A stretch of DNA of 64,000 nt from Adiantum capillus-veneris (Eukaryota; Streptophyta; Polypodiopsida; Polypodiales; Pteridaceae): contig CM043968.1 in assembly GCA_014529385.2 (NCBI GenBank), positions 30,103,013 to 30,167,012 on the forward strand, in the 5' to 3' direction. The notes under the pieces are model-generated. The model saw only the letters and a program-made list of their open reading frames with translations, ran no database searches and was not told where the DNA came from. Of this stretch, positions 32,577-43,885 are shown in pieces. Made by a program: the position numbers and the translations under genes. Position 1 is the first letter of the stretch. Each line of letters starts with the position of its first letter.

Positions 32577-34873
32577 TCCCTCTTCAGCCTTCCGTTCCTT
32601 TAGTGAGAGAGTGCAAGTGATCACAAACAAAGTTGATAAACACTTACGAATTAAGTGCTGAGACTGAGAGATAGAGAGAGAAGAATACGACACCAGAATG
32701 TAGTCAAACCCTCCTCCGAAGGCCCCACTCTCTATGGCGAGAGCGGTCTACTATTGATTGCACAAATCTCTACAATGCTTTGGACTTGCCGACGATGTCA
32801 ACGACGATGAGGACGACGACGAGACGGCCTGAAATCTGAAAATCTTTATCTGCTGAATTCTGACTCTAAGTCGGTGACGATGTCGATGGCGACGATGCGA
32901 TGATGACGCGCTGAAAACGCAGATGCTGAAATCTGCATGTTTCGGGCTGAAACTGCAAACTATGCTCGATCTGACCGTGCGACGAGGATCTGCTGCGGGA
33001 AGGTGAGATTTGCGAGGTTTGGGACTTTTACTGCGATATGTCTATGCTGAAAACTGAAAACACTGGTCTATCTTGTGGATCTATCGCGATGAATCTGCAA
33101 AACACTAGATGGTTATGCTGAAAATGCTAGGCTGAATTCTGTTCTGCTGTGGAAATCTGCTAACGCTAGGACTGATTTGTAGTCTTCTGTCGCCAAGCTG
33201 CTGCAAATGCAAAAACGTTGGGCTTGTTTTGCTGAAAACGCTAGTTGTTTCTGATGCAGAAAACGCTAGGGTCTCTGCTCCAAAAACGCTAGGTGTCCTG
33301 TGGGGGTCCTGCTGAGAAGGTGCCTGTTGAACAAGTGGTTCCTGCTGCCTCTTTTGCCAGAAATGCTAGCGCTAGGTTTCTTTATATACTTCCTTGTCAA
33401 AATTGCCCTACCTAGTTCCCAACAAAAGTCACTTAAAAATAATAAGTGAAAATTGGCTAAAATGGGGAAAATAGGTCTATGCACTGTAAAGACTGTAATC
33501 TGATGATCATGCTGTGTGCAACCAGAGGATATGCATCTACTCTGAGTGCCTAGACATGCACGGTCTGCGAACAGACTCACAAAAGTGCCAGATGTCAGGT
33601 GACACATCCAACCCTATGTGTCCGTGGACAAGCTACAGCATGACCACGGTTCAGTTCAGTCAAGTCAGTCTAGAATAGGAAGTGATCTGGCACTTTTGTG
33701 AGTCTCTTTGCAGACCGTGCATGTCCAGACACTTAGATTAGATGCATATCCTCTGGTTGCACACAGCATGATCATCAGCATTACCATCAGGAGCATTTTC
33801 CAATGCATTAAACCTATTTTCCCTATTTTTTGACATTTTTTACTTATTTATCAAGTGACTTTTGTTGGGAACTAGGTAGGACAATTTTGCTAAGTTTGTA
33901 TATATAGAAACCTAGCGCTAGCACTTTCTGGCAGAAGAGGCAACAGAAGCATTGCTCACAGGCAACTTCTCAGCAGGATTCTAGCATTTTTGCATCACAG
34001 CAGAAGAGCTAGCGTTTTTAAACAAGAACCCAGATCAACCATGCATCAGCCTGGCGACGGCAGAGGAGAATTCAGCCCTAGCGTTAGCAGTTGCATCAGC
34101 AGATCCATAGCAAATTCCACCAGATAGCAGAATTCAGCCCTAGCGTTTTTGGTTTGCAGATCAAGCTCAACGTTTTTGCAAATCTTCGCGACGGAATCAG
34201 CCCTAGACTCAGCGTTTTCAGTTTTCAGCAGTCAGTTTCCACCATAGAACCCCCGAACCTCGCTGATCTCACCTTCCTGCAGCAGATCCTCGCCGCACAA
34301 TCAGATCCCACAAAGTTTGCAAATTCAGCACGGAAAACGCAAATTTCAGCATCTGCGTTTTCAGCGCGTCGTCGTTGCATCGTTGCCATTGACATCGTCA
34401 CCAACATAGAGTCAGAATCAGCAGATAAAGATCTGCACATTTCAGCCCTTAGCATTTCCAAATTTCAGCCCCTCTCATCGTCATCCTCATCGTCGGCAAG
34501 TCCAAGCATTGTAGAGATTTGTGCAATCAATAGTAGACCACTCTCGCCATCGAGAGTGGGGCCCTTGGAGGAGGGTTTGACAACATCTCTAGTGTCGTAT
34601 TCTCTTCTCTCTATCTCTCGGTCTCAGCACCTTCACTCACAGTGTCCATTCACTTTGTTTGTGTCCATTGCACTCTCTCATTAAAGAACGGAAGGCTCTC
34701 CCTTGCCTAAGTAAAAGGAACCTTGAGCACAGTTCGGAGCACTCATCTTGAGCAAAGTTCAACATTCACTTCTGCAGCACCTTACACCAAAACACTTCCT
34801 AATCTAACTGAACTGAACCGATGCCATGAAGTAGCTTGTCCATGTACACATAGGGTTGAATGTGCACGTCACG
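32577..34873 (-). mobile_element. Family-C LTR (3' LTR of C2), split by a solo LTR
   Basis: 32577-33592 and 34787-34873 together make one minus-oriented C LTR, ending at a purine tract (aaatggagggga on minus, from 34874). The start is eroded. The interruption lies between 'gtgccaga' and 'acacttcc', which are contiguous at 37395-37410 in the sister LTR. Confidence 0.8.
33593..34786 (+). mobile_element. Solo LTR, family C, with 5-bp target duplication
   Basis: TGTCAGGTGACACATCC to CAGCACCTTACA, 1194 bp, flanked by CCAGA (33588-33592) and CCAAA (34787-34791), one mismatch. It lies in opposite orientation inside the C2 3' LTR. It carries repeated 'ccctagcgtttt' words and a TATA-like 'gtatatatagaa' near 33898. 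Confidence 0.88.
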
Positions 34874-36628
34874 TCCCCTCCATTTCAAAATGAGGTATTG
34901 ATACCAAACTGTATGGCATCGAAGGAGATTGCCAATAGCGTCTGGAATCCTCGAAAGGACTCTTCGCCGGCCCACTCTCATAAGTGGGTCATGCGATACT
35001 TGAACTTCAGAAAGGTCTGCAACACTTGCTTCTTTGGGCCGCACCGAAAGCGAGACAAAGTTATCTGTGGCTCCTTCAATGCTTCAACCTTGTTTATAGA
35101 CGTAGGTCCACCTTCTTCAAGAATCTCCAAGGATGAAAATTCCTGAAACCACTTCCAACATAGAAACATAAACATACCCATTCCATGTAAAGTGAATGGA
35201 AAAAGACTATTCTTTCGAGAAAACTGTGCATGCAATGCAGATGAACAAAGTGACGGAGTGCCAAACACACACGCAAATCGTGAGATCGAATCTTGACTTT
35301 CTGATTTAAATATATCAACTGTGGCAAATCACAATGGAAATGCCGATGCTTGATGCTCAATCCTTCTTGTGCTCTTTCGGATACTATGTCATGCCAAGGA
35401 AGAGACATGGAATGTGAATTCCTTGGGTGCAAACTTTTCATTTTTCCATAAGTAATTCGCAAACATCCGTGCTCATTCATGAGTGAATCGTGCTCATCGT
35501 ACAATATGTCATGCCTATGAAAAGGGATCACATAAGGACGGTGACTAAAATACAAGAAAGCATCACAAATGAAACACTCGAACAATGTGTGCTGACTAAT
35601 CATTCGAACACATAATACTTCCTATGGGGGTTCTTGGGACCTCGACTCGAGAGCCAAGATCGGGTTGTCGTGATCTATCAAATCTGCAATAAGGTTAGCT
35701 TCACTAGACAAAGTATCAACTAAACCATCAAACTTGTGACCAATCACAGTTTCTTCCTGCAAATCATCATGCTCGTGAATAATCACATCTTGATCATGCA
35801 AATCATGATGCTCGTGACTAATCACATCTTGATCATGCAAATCATCATGCTTATCATTATCATGCAATTCCTGTGTGCCATGCTTTGGAGAAGACAAGAC
35901 TGAGAGAGTCTCCTTCTCCTGAATCTCTTTAAGTTGCGCATGCACATTAGAAAAGAGTCGGAACAACGGGCTATGGCTGCCATGCTTTCTTCGTGTTCGC
36001 GGGCTATTTCTGCTTTTCTTTCTGCTATTCTTGCTTCGCGTTCTAACTTCCTCTCCATCATCATCTTGTCGAAAGCCTCCATAGGAGTTAGTGCAATCCT
36101 TTGCGTAGATGGGGAAGAGGAAGGGTCGGAAAACCCTCTTGGTGGAGAAAAATCTTCTTCACCACCCTCATGCTCATCACCTCCATGCGAGTATCCATTC
36201 CGCTTCCGGTGATGACCATCCACTGAAGTCTTGGGTTCTTAAGTTCACGAGGAACTTGGGGTCTTGTGGTTCTTGGGTTTTTGGGTTCTTGAGTCTTGAG
36301 GTTCTTGAGGTTCTTCTTTAGCTTGCAATCTTTGTTAGGGAAGGATCTTCTCTTACCCGAGCTCTTCTCTTTTCCGCGGGCGCACCCCTTGGCGGCCTTA
36401 CGCTCACACCAAGGTTGCTTTTTCCCACCTCGCGCCGATTGGCCAGCCGCTAAGTGCACGGTCCGCTCTCAATGAGTGAAAAGAGAAACAAGGGGAGGCT
36501 GGACAAGCCCTTCTTTCTTGGGTTTGCTGCCACTCTTCAAAAAAAAAACACGATCACGAATCGACACACCCAAGAGGACTTGGGTTACGTGCGATCCCAA
36601 TAAGCAAAAAAAAAATCAGAACACTGTC
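34874..36628 (-). pseudogene. C2 internal region: gag start fused to His/Asp-repeat ORF
   Basis: From the primer site downward: leader with a Lys/Arg-rich frame (36088-36459), then a gag N-terminus like C1 (FSDPSSSPST, PMEAFDKMMMERKLEREAR, EIAREHEESMAAI, about 36000-36160). It joins near 35950 directly to QEKETLSVLSSPKHG and the repeat KHDDLHDQDVISHEHHD (35622-35966). The gag core, zinc knuckle and protease of C1 (about 1.3 kb) are missing. The tail at 35094-35270 matches C1. The whole insert is only 1.77 kb, a non-autonomous element. Confidence 0.75.
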
Positions 36629-36631
36629 AAA

Positions 36632-36643
36632 GCTCTGATACCA
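36632..36643 (-). other. Primer-binding site of C2 (initiator-Met tRNA)
   Basis: TGGTATCAGAGC on minus, one base from the end of the 5' LTR (36645-37484). Exact match. Confidence 0.9.
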
Positions 36644-36644
36644 A

Positions 36645-37484
36645 TGTAAGGTGCAGCGCAAGTGAATGTTGACTCTATGTCGGTGACAATGTCGATGGCG
36701 ACGATGCAACGACGACGCGCTGAAAACGCAGATGCTGAAATCTGCGTTTTCCGGGCTGAAACTACAAACTACGCTGGATCTGACCGTGCGGCGGTCTGCT
36801 ACGGGAAGGTTGAATCTGCGAGGTTTGGGACTTCTACTGCAATGTGTCTATGCTGAAAACTGAAAACACTGGTCGATCTTGCGGATCTGTCGAGATGAAT
36901 CTGCAAAACGCTAGATGGTTATGCTGATGCAAAAACGCTAGGCTGAATTCTGTTCTGTTGTGGAAATCTGCTAACGCTAGCACTGATCTATAGTCTTCTG
37001 TCGCTAGGCTGCTGCAAATGCAAAAACGCTGGGCTTGTTCTGCTGAAAACGCTAGCTGTTGCTGATGCAGAAAACGCTAGGGTCTCTGCTCCAAAAAAGC
37101 TAGGTGTCCTGTGGGGGTCCTGCTGAGAAGGTGCCTCTTGAACACACGGTTCCTGCTACCTCTTCTGCCAGAAATGCTAGCGCTAGGTTTCTTTATATAC
37201 TTCCTTGTCAAAATTGCCTTACCTAGTTCCCAACAAAAGTCACTTAAAAATAATAAGTGAAAATTGGCTAAAATGGGAAAAAATGCTCCTGATAAGTTCT
37301 GACTGTAATCTGATAATCATGATGTGTGCAACCAGAGGATATGCATCTACTCTAAGTGCCTGGACATGCACGGTCTGCGAAAAGACTCACAAACGTGCCA
37401 GAACACTTCCTAATCTAACTGAACTGAACCCATGCAATAAAGTAGCTTGTCCACGTACACATAGGGTTAGATGTGCACGTGACA
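36645..37484 (-). mobile_element. Family-C LTR (5' LTR of C2)
   Basis: TGTAAGGTGCAGCGC to GTGCACGTGACA, 840 bp. Shorter than the C1 LTR because about 300 bp are deleted after 'agtgaatgtt'. The right flank is the copia K leader. Confidence 0.85.
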
Positions 37485-38005
37485 GTTTTTTAGTTAGTGC
37501 ATTGACCTCTTCTGAGTTAGCTTGAGTTTTCCAGACTCTTGCTGAGATTTCAGGTTTGGGCTGAGTTTTCCCAGATTCAAAGGTGAGGATCCTTGATCTT
37601 GTCTTTCCAATACCCCTCTCTGCTACCTCTAGACACCCTTGCCTTCCACAGGTATCTTTCTCTTCCGGCGCTTTTCTGGACATTGGTTACTTGCAGTTTT
37701 TTTCTCTGTTTTCATCCATCCAACGGCTGAGAAGTGCGAGGATAACTCAAAATCGACTTTTGCGGCGTTCCCGTACCGATTGGTGGCGTACACGCCCGCT
37801 GAATTCTCTGTTACAGCAGCGTTTTCAGCCCCTTTGCAGTGGTTTCTTGGGTGGACAGCAGGCTGAACTTTTGTCCGGACACCATCTGGTGGTCGTCTTA
37901 GCGGTTATCTTGGACTGCTACAACTTTGGACCCACGTACCTCATACATCGACTTGATCTCTACGAGTTCTTGTGGCATACGCTTCTGCACGGAGAACACA
38001 TAGAT
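37485..38005 (+). other. Copia K leader, second part
   Basis: Non-coding stretch between the C2 LTR and the gag start; contains no ORF I can support. Confidence 0.5.
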
Positions 38006-39360
38006 ATGGCCGGTCAAGCGGCACATGGATTCACTGCCTTCTCAAAGTCCGCCAAGCTGGACAATTCCAACTACAGTGTTTGGAAGATGAAGGTGAAGAC
38101 TCTCATCACCTACAATAGAATCTAGGATTGTCTTACAGACCCTTCAAAGGCCGTCAAGCCCATGGTCACTGCTAGGACCATTTCACAGGCAAACGTGGAT
38201 GCTTGGGTCCACATCGATAGACGAGTGTATACATTCCTCCTTATGAACCTCTCTCACACGGTTCTACGAGAAGTCCGAGTGGAGGAGCATTCCCATGGCT
38301 TATGGCAGCGCATTCTCAGCACATTCTGGATCTATTCGAGGACAAATCCGTCGCCATGACTCTTCGGCTAGACTCTTCGGCTAGAGCGGGAGCTTTACCT
38401 CCTGCAATACATCCAGTTCAACTCATTGGTGGGGTTGACTCGCAAGATGCGGGAAGTTTGGGACGACCTCATCGCGTGACATGACCTCGCGCATGGCCAT
38501 GCAACTGCTCTTCAAACTCCCTCCTCGATACCACGATCTTATCCGCTCTCGCCCCGCACAGTCCCCTACCTGGGAAGAGGTTCTTCCCGAGCTCATGTAG
38601 ATTGAGAGCCACTCCGTGTTTCAGGCTGGAGGAGCTGTAGGCACGGATGGTGCATTGTTGGCCAAGGGCAAGGACAAGGGAAAGAAGGCCCAAACTTCTG
38701 AGTCGGGCGAATCCTCTTCAGAGAAGAAGAAGAAGAAGAAGAAAAATAAAGACATTGAGTGCCATTAGTGCAAGAAGAAAGGGCACAAGGAGGCAAAGTG
38801 TCGGAAGAAGAAAAGGGATGAGGGTGAGAAAGCTAAGGAGAACACGGCTTCCACAGCGGCAGCGACTACCAAGGTTTCAGAGGGGATTTCACTTGTTGCC
38901 GCTACCGGTATGGCACTTACTTCCTATCAGCCAGGTGCGTGGATTGTGGACAGCGGTGCTACCGCCCACATGACTCCTATGAGGGACTGAAGTCTCGTTT
39001 ACCGCCCTCATGGCTTCACAGGATCAGTCCATCACCCTTGGTGATTCCCATACGGTTCCGGTCTCAGATACAGGCCAAATACCCATCTTCAGTTCTTCAA
39101 TTGACCCACGTTACAGTACTTTGGAGGCTTTGTACATACCGGACTTAGCCTTCAACCTCCTATCAGTGGCTTCACTTGATTCTCAAGGGGCTCAGGTACT
39201 CTTTGGAGGAGGTAAGGTCACTATCTTCGACTCTACTACTGGCACAGTGCTAGCGAATGGTGAGCGAAAGAGCGCTCTCTTCAAGCTCACAGCCCTACTC
39301 ACATGGCGCAGTATCTTCTTCCCTATGGCATGCTAGATATGGTCACTTGAACCATTCCTA
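38006..39360 (+). pseudogene. Copia K gag, zinc knuckle, protease and pre-integrase
   Basis: The start at 38006 gives MAGQAAHGFTAFSKSAKLD and NSNYSVWKMKVKTLITYN, a copia gag N-terminus, then a TAG. Gag continues across frames to LWQRILSTFW. A knuckle with an internal stop lies at about 38755-38810 (IECH-stop-CKKKGHKEAKC). The protease WIVDSGATAHMTPM at about 38938-38980 has an intact D-S-G. The frame at 39010-39336 reads ALYIPDLAFNLLSVASLD and TGTVLANGERKSALFKL, the end of protease and start of the pre-integrase domain. It is cut at 39360 by a C-type LTR; integrase, RT and RNase H are absent. Confidence 0.85.
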
Positions 39361-40172
39361 TGTCACATGACACATCCAACCCTATGTGTCCGTGGACAAG
39401 CTACTTCATGGCAAGGGTTCAGTTCAATCAAGTCAGTCTAAAATAGGAAGTGGTCTGGCAGCTTTTGCGAGTCTGATCGTAGACCGTGCATCTCCAGACA
39501 CTTAGATTAGATGCATATCCTCTGGTTGCACACAGCATGATCATCAGATTACCATCAAAACCCATCAGGAGCATTTTTTTACAGTGCATAGACCTATTTT
39601 CCCTATTTTAGCCAATTTTCACTTATTATTTTTAAGTGACTTTTGTTAGGAACTAGGTAGGGCAAAATGAGCAAGCAAGTACATAAAGAAACCTAGCGCT
39701 AGCATTTCTGGCAGAAGAGGCAGTAGGAACTTTGGTTCAACAGGCACCTTCTCAGCTGGCCTAGCATTTTTGCATCGCAGCAAGGACCTAGCGTTTTTCA
39801 TCCGCAGACCAGCCTTGGCGTTTTTGCATGGCAGATCAGCCTCGGCGACAACAAGACACAACAGATCAGCCCTAGTGTTAGCAGATTCCACAGCGACAGC
39901 AGATCAGCCCTAGCGTTAGCAGATTTCCTCAGCAAGGATAGTTTTCAGCCCTAGCGTTTTTGGTTTGCAGATCAGCCTCGACGTTTTTCAATTCCATCGC
40001 GACAGAATCAGCAGTAGCACCAGCGTTTTCAGTTTTCAGCGCATCGTCGTTACATCATCACCATCGACATCGTCACCGACATAGAGTCAGAATTCAGCAA
40101 ATAAAGATTTGCAAATTTCAGCCCTTACCGTTTTCAGATTTCAGCCCGTCTCGTCGTCGTCCTCATCGTCGT
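39361..40172 (+). mobile_element. Family-C LTR (C4), 3'-truncated
   Basis: TGTCACATGACACATCC start, same order of blocks as 33593-34786, but ends after about 812 bp at the left edge of G1 (40173). G1 therefore inserted into it, and the remainder was lost with the G1 5' LTR. Confidence 0.8.
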
Positions 40173-40704
40173 TGTAACAGACTTGGACACTCCAAGTCAA
40201 GAATCAATCGTGACAGCACCAAATAACCACTTCAACACAATTCACAGATCACAATAGATTTGCACTGGCCCGGCGGAGTTCCGTGCCTAGAGATATTGGT
40301 CCCAAAGACTGGCGCCCCTTTCGGTATTTCTTTTTGTATTAATAAATTCAAAGTACAAGAGAGTGACTCGGGATTCACTCTCAAACTCTGCGTCCAGATG
40401 CTCTGAGAAGTGAGGCCCTCACCACTAATTTAAAGGTTACAAGGGATGCCCAAAAGCAGAGCCCCAAAAGCTTCAAATCAAAAGCAATTGCTCTCTCTAT
40501 CTCTCTCACAGAGAGTCAAAACTTGAAAGCAAAAGCATTCTCTCTTTGTTTCTCATTGCGTAGAGAAAAAGCAAAGTTTGCGTTGCTCATCATTTTAAAA
40601 ACTTATTTTTTTTATTTTTTTTTCAGCCTCCGCGATTTCCGAAAATTAGGGTTTCTGGTAGAAATTAGGGTTTTTGTTGTCCGCCACGTCATCACTTTGT
40701 GACA
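40173..40704 (-). mobile_element. Family-G LTR (3' LTR of G1)
   Basis: TGTAACAGACTTGG to CTTTGTGACA, 532 bp. Box at 40290-40335 (tggcgcccctttcggtatt). On minus the purine tract tttcaagacgggggta (40705-40720) precedes it. Confidence 0.88.
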
Positions 40705-41279
40705 TACCCCCGTCTTGAAAGCATTGTAATCGACCGCGATTACGCCTGCAAAACCGACAAAAGCCATAAACCGTCTTAGCAGACATTGACTGTTAGTACC
40801 TATGTACTAGGAACACACATCTAGCACATGTACAAAATCGACACTCACATCACAGGACATCACATGACATTCAACATTCATTCGGATCTTAGACCATGAT
40901 TTATCGGCAATGTAGCTAGCAATCACATCTAGGTCCAATCGGGACCTCATCGATGTCCGATTGACTAACCCCTATTGCAACCATGTCTATTCGAGATCAA
41001 TCAGACCAAAATGCTGCAGTCATTTCGTCTATCAGTTCCTACACTCAAAAGAAGTCAAGAACAAATCAGTATCATTATCAGGAATTCCATTTCATAAAGT
41101 CATCCAGCAGAATACTGTCAGCTCTCAGTATCCCTGAAGCTCAAAGAGACATCAGTGACTTTAGTATCAAAATCAAGGCATCTATTGACAAAGGAGCGGA
41201 GTAACTCCCCTCTTATGCATCCCACTGCACCGGATCTTCAGCCAAGCTAATTTCTGGGTTCCATTTGGAGTAGACTATG
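40705..41279 (-). other. G1 3' untranslated region
   Basis: Homologous to 30061-30637 of G2. No ORF. Confidence 0.75.
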
Positions 41280-41655
41280 CTAAACCAAAGCATCGAGGTA
41301 AAGTTTCACAATCCGAGGAGTATCTGCTAGGTCCTCCTCCTCTATCCACTTCGCATCAAATGCAGGAAAGTTCTTGAACTTAACCAAGAACCGCCTTTGG
41401 ACTTTACCTTTCTTCGTATCCGTATGTGCCAAAATCTGTTCAGGAACAAGGGTCTCCTCGTTTTCTTCCACTGCGGGTTGCTCATCAGCTCCCCATCATC
41501 AGGCACATCACCCTTAACAGGTTTCAAGAGACTCACATGCAATGCATTGTGAATCCTCCAAGTATCTAGCAGTTTCAATCAGAAGGAGACATCATTTATC
41601 TCTTCTGTAATCTGGAAAGGTCCGTAGTATCACATATTAAGCATCGTGATAATTT
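41280..41655 (-). pseudogene. G1 integrase tail and chromodomain
   Basis: LLDTWRIHNALHVSLLKPVKG with a frameshift, then EETLVPEQILAHTDTKKGK, RRFLVKFKNFPAFDAKWI, EEEDLADTPRIVKLYL. Upstream at about 41600-41640 lies YYGPFQITEEI, the end of integrase. Confidence 0.85.
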
Positions 41656-42707
41656 TGTGTTCTCGGGAGATCAAAAATGAAATCCATTTCAATATTTTCC
41701 CAGGGGCGGGTGACTATGGGTAAAGGCTGTAACAATTCTTGTGCCTTATGCCTATCAAACTTGACCTTCTGGCATAGTGCGCACAAACTCTTCCACATCC
41801 TTTTTGAGTCTCGGACAAGAGAAGTATCTCTCTACCCCTTCATGGTGGTAGCAATGCCGCGGTGACCCGTAAAAGGTGGACAGTGGCATTCAGCCATAAC
41901 CTTTTCCTGCAACGGCTGTATAACGCACAACATAGTCTTTCTCATCAAGTAGCCTTCCCGAAGGGAGTATCCAGCTATTGTCTCCCCATCCCGTATCCGT
42001 GTGAAAATATCTGCAAAATCTGTATCTGTGGCATACTGATCGACCATATCCTCGAAGCTCCTATGATGTATCGCGGAAATAGCCAAAACCAACGGCTTCC
42101 GAGACACAGCATCTGCCACCACATTCTTTTGTCCCTGCACATGGACAATCTGGAAGTGAAACTGTGACAAGATGTTCGCCCACCGCATCTGCTTTTCCGA
42201 AAGCTGCTTCTGTGACAAGAAGTAGCGCAAACTCTGATGGTCTGTAAAGACAGTAAAATCCGCTCCGAGTAGGTAATGCCGCCACTGAGTAAGAGCGTGG
42301 ATAACCGCCAAAAGCTCTCTCTCATATATCTGTGCTGTCATCTCCAGCCTAGAGAACAATCGGCTCTCGTAAGCAATGACATGGCCTTCTTGCATCAAGA
42401 CCGCACCCAGACTACGACCATAAGCATCACAAAATACTTCAAATGACTTCTGCAAGTCCGCAAAGTCAAATCTGGTCCTGTAGTCAATTTCTCTTTCAAT
42501 GTCTGAAAGGCAGTCACCTCTGTGGATCCCCAAGAGAAAAAAGACTCCTTTCTGTATCAAGGTATGCAAAGGGGAAGCAACCTCTGCAAACTTTCGAATG
42601 AACCGTCTGTAGTACGAACACAGTCCCAAGAAGCTTTCAACTTCATGGACATTCTTCAAATCGGGCCAATCACGAATAGTGTCTACCTTGGCCGGATCCA
42701 TTTGCAC
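41656..42707 (-). pseudogene. G1 RNase H and broken integrase
   Basis: A 291-codon frame (41832-42707): FEVFCDAYGRSLGAVLMQ, IYERELLAVIHALTQW, FTVFTDHQSLRYFL, SQFHFQIVHVQGQKNVVAD, then the integrase zinc region HRGIATTMKG. Below it in other frames: SCPRLKKDVEEFV, KVKFDRHKAQELLQPLPIV, MDFIFDLPRTQ with the first catalytic Asp. The sequence then jumps to the integrase tail at about 41650. The middle of the core, with the second Asp and the Glu, is deleted. Confidence 0.88.
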
Positions 42708-43345
42708 TCCTGTTGCTGAGACAATGTTCCAAAAAAAATGTATCTCGGAAGCATATGATCTGTGTATTCTGCTTCATTCTTGGAGAAAACAATGATATCA
42801 TCAAAGAAAGTGCCAACAAATAGCCTGTACTCTTGAAAAATCCTGTCCATCATCCGGTTAAATGTCGCAGGAGCATTGGTTAAGCCAAAAGGCATCACCA
42901 AAAAACTCAAATAACCCAAGAGTCATCCGAAAGGCTGTCTTGTAGACGTCTCCCGGCGCGATTCAGATCTGATGATATCCACTCTTCAAGTCAATCTTGC
43001 TAAAGCACGAGGATCCCTGTAACCTGTTGAGTATATCATCGATCCTAGGAATCGAAAATTTGTTCTTGATGGTGATTTTGTTGAGAGCGCTATAATCGAT
43101 GCACATTCTCCAAGATCCGTCTTTCTTCAAATCCAACAACAGTGGAGAGCAATACGGTGAAGTACTATGCTGGACAAGACCCTTTTCCAAGAGGTCTTTC
43201 ATTGGGTTCATAATCTTTTCATTCTGTACTCGGCTCACACGGTAAGGTGGCCGGTTCGGTGACGTGCTTCCAGGTATCAGGTCAATGATCTGATCTTCAG
43301 GCCCTCTAAAAAGCAATCGGCATGAGTGTGGAGAAAAATCTTGGC
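42683..43345 (-). pseudogene. G1 reverse transcriptase
   Basis: Two frames. 42963-43316: [66 protein letters not shown]. 42683-42919: [39 protein letters not shown]. The catalytic F-F-D-D is present. A stop and shift between the frames (about 42920-42962) break it. Confidence 0.88.
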
Positions 43346-43885
43346 ATTCTTTTGTTCAGGTCAAAACATATTCAACCTTTATCCATCGTTCAGTTCTCTC
43401 CAAAAAGAATGAGTAAAGAATCTAAAGTTCATCAAGTACAATTCTCTAAGCCCTTCATTTATCAAAGTCGCTTTCTTGGCCCAGTAGTAACCACGGCGTA
43501 GTTCTTCGGGTACCAAGGATCCTGAGTAGAACGTCACTCACGTGCCCTGAACACCCCTGTCATTACAAACGAAGTTTGCCAATGCTGGGTGTAATGGCAA
43601 CATCCCATCCGGGTGCCAGTCGAACTACCTCCGCCTATGGCGTCAGTCGGTCGAGCGTAATTTCCAAATCGAGCCGCCAATTCCAAGTGAAAAGAAGTTG
43701 GCCTTGGCTCCATCAAAAGAGCTTCTTGATCCTTCACTTTGCCCCAAAAGCGGCAAAGTTTTTACTTCCATTCATTAGATTCGGTGCAGGTCCCATGCCA
43801 TGTGGTACCATTTCTGCTTTTCTATCTGCCTTTTCTGCCACATTCCTCAGCTGCTCTCGAACTCTCACGCTTGTCGTCGTCTTTA
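43346..43885 (-). pseudogene. G1 protease, heavily degraded
   Basis: The frame at 43534-43737 reads KDQEALLMEPRPTSFHLELA where E2 has the active site; the Asp is gone. Position between zinc knuckle and RT and the flanking WGKV-type residues support the call. No intact catalytic motif remains. Confidence 0.5.
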
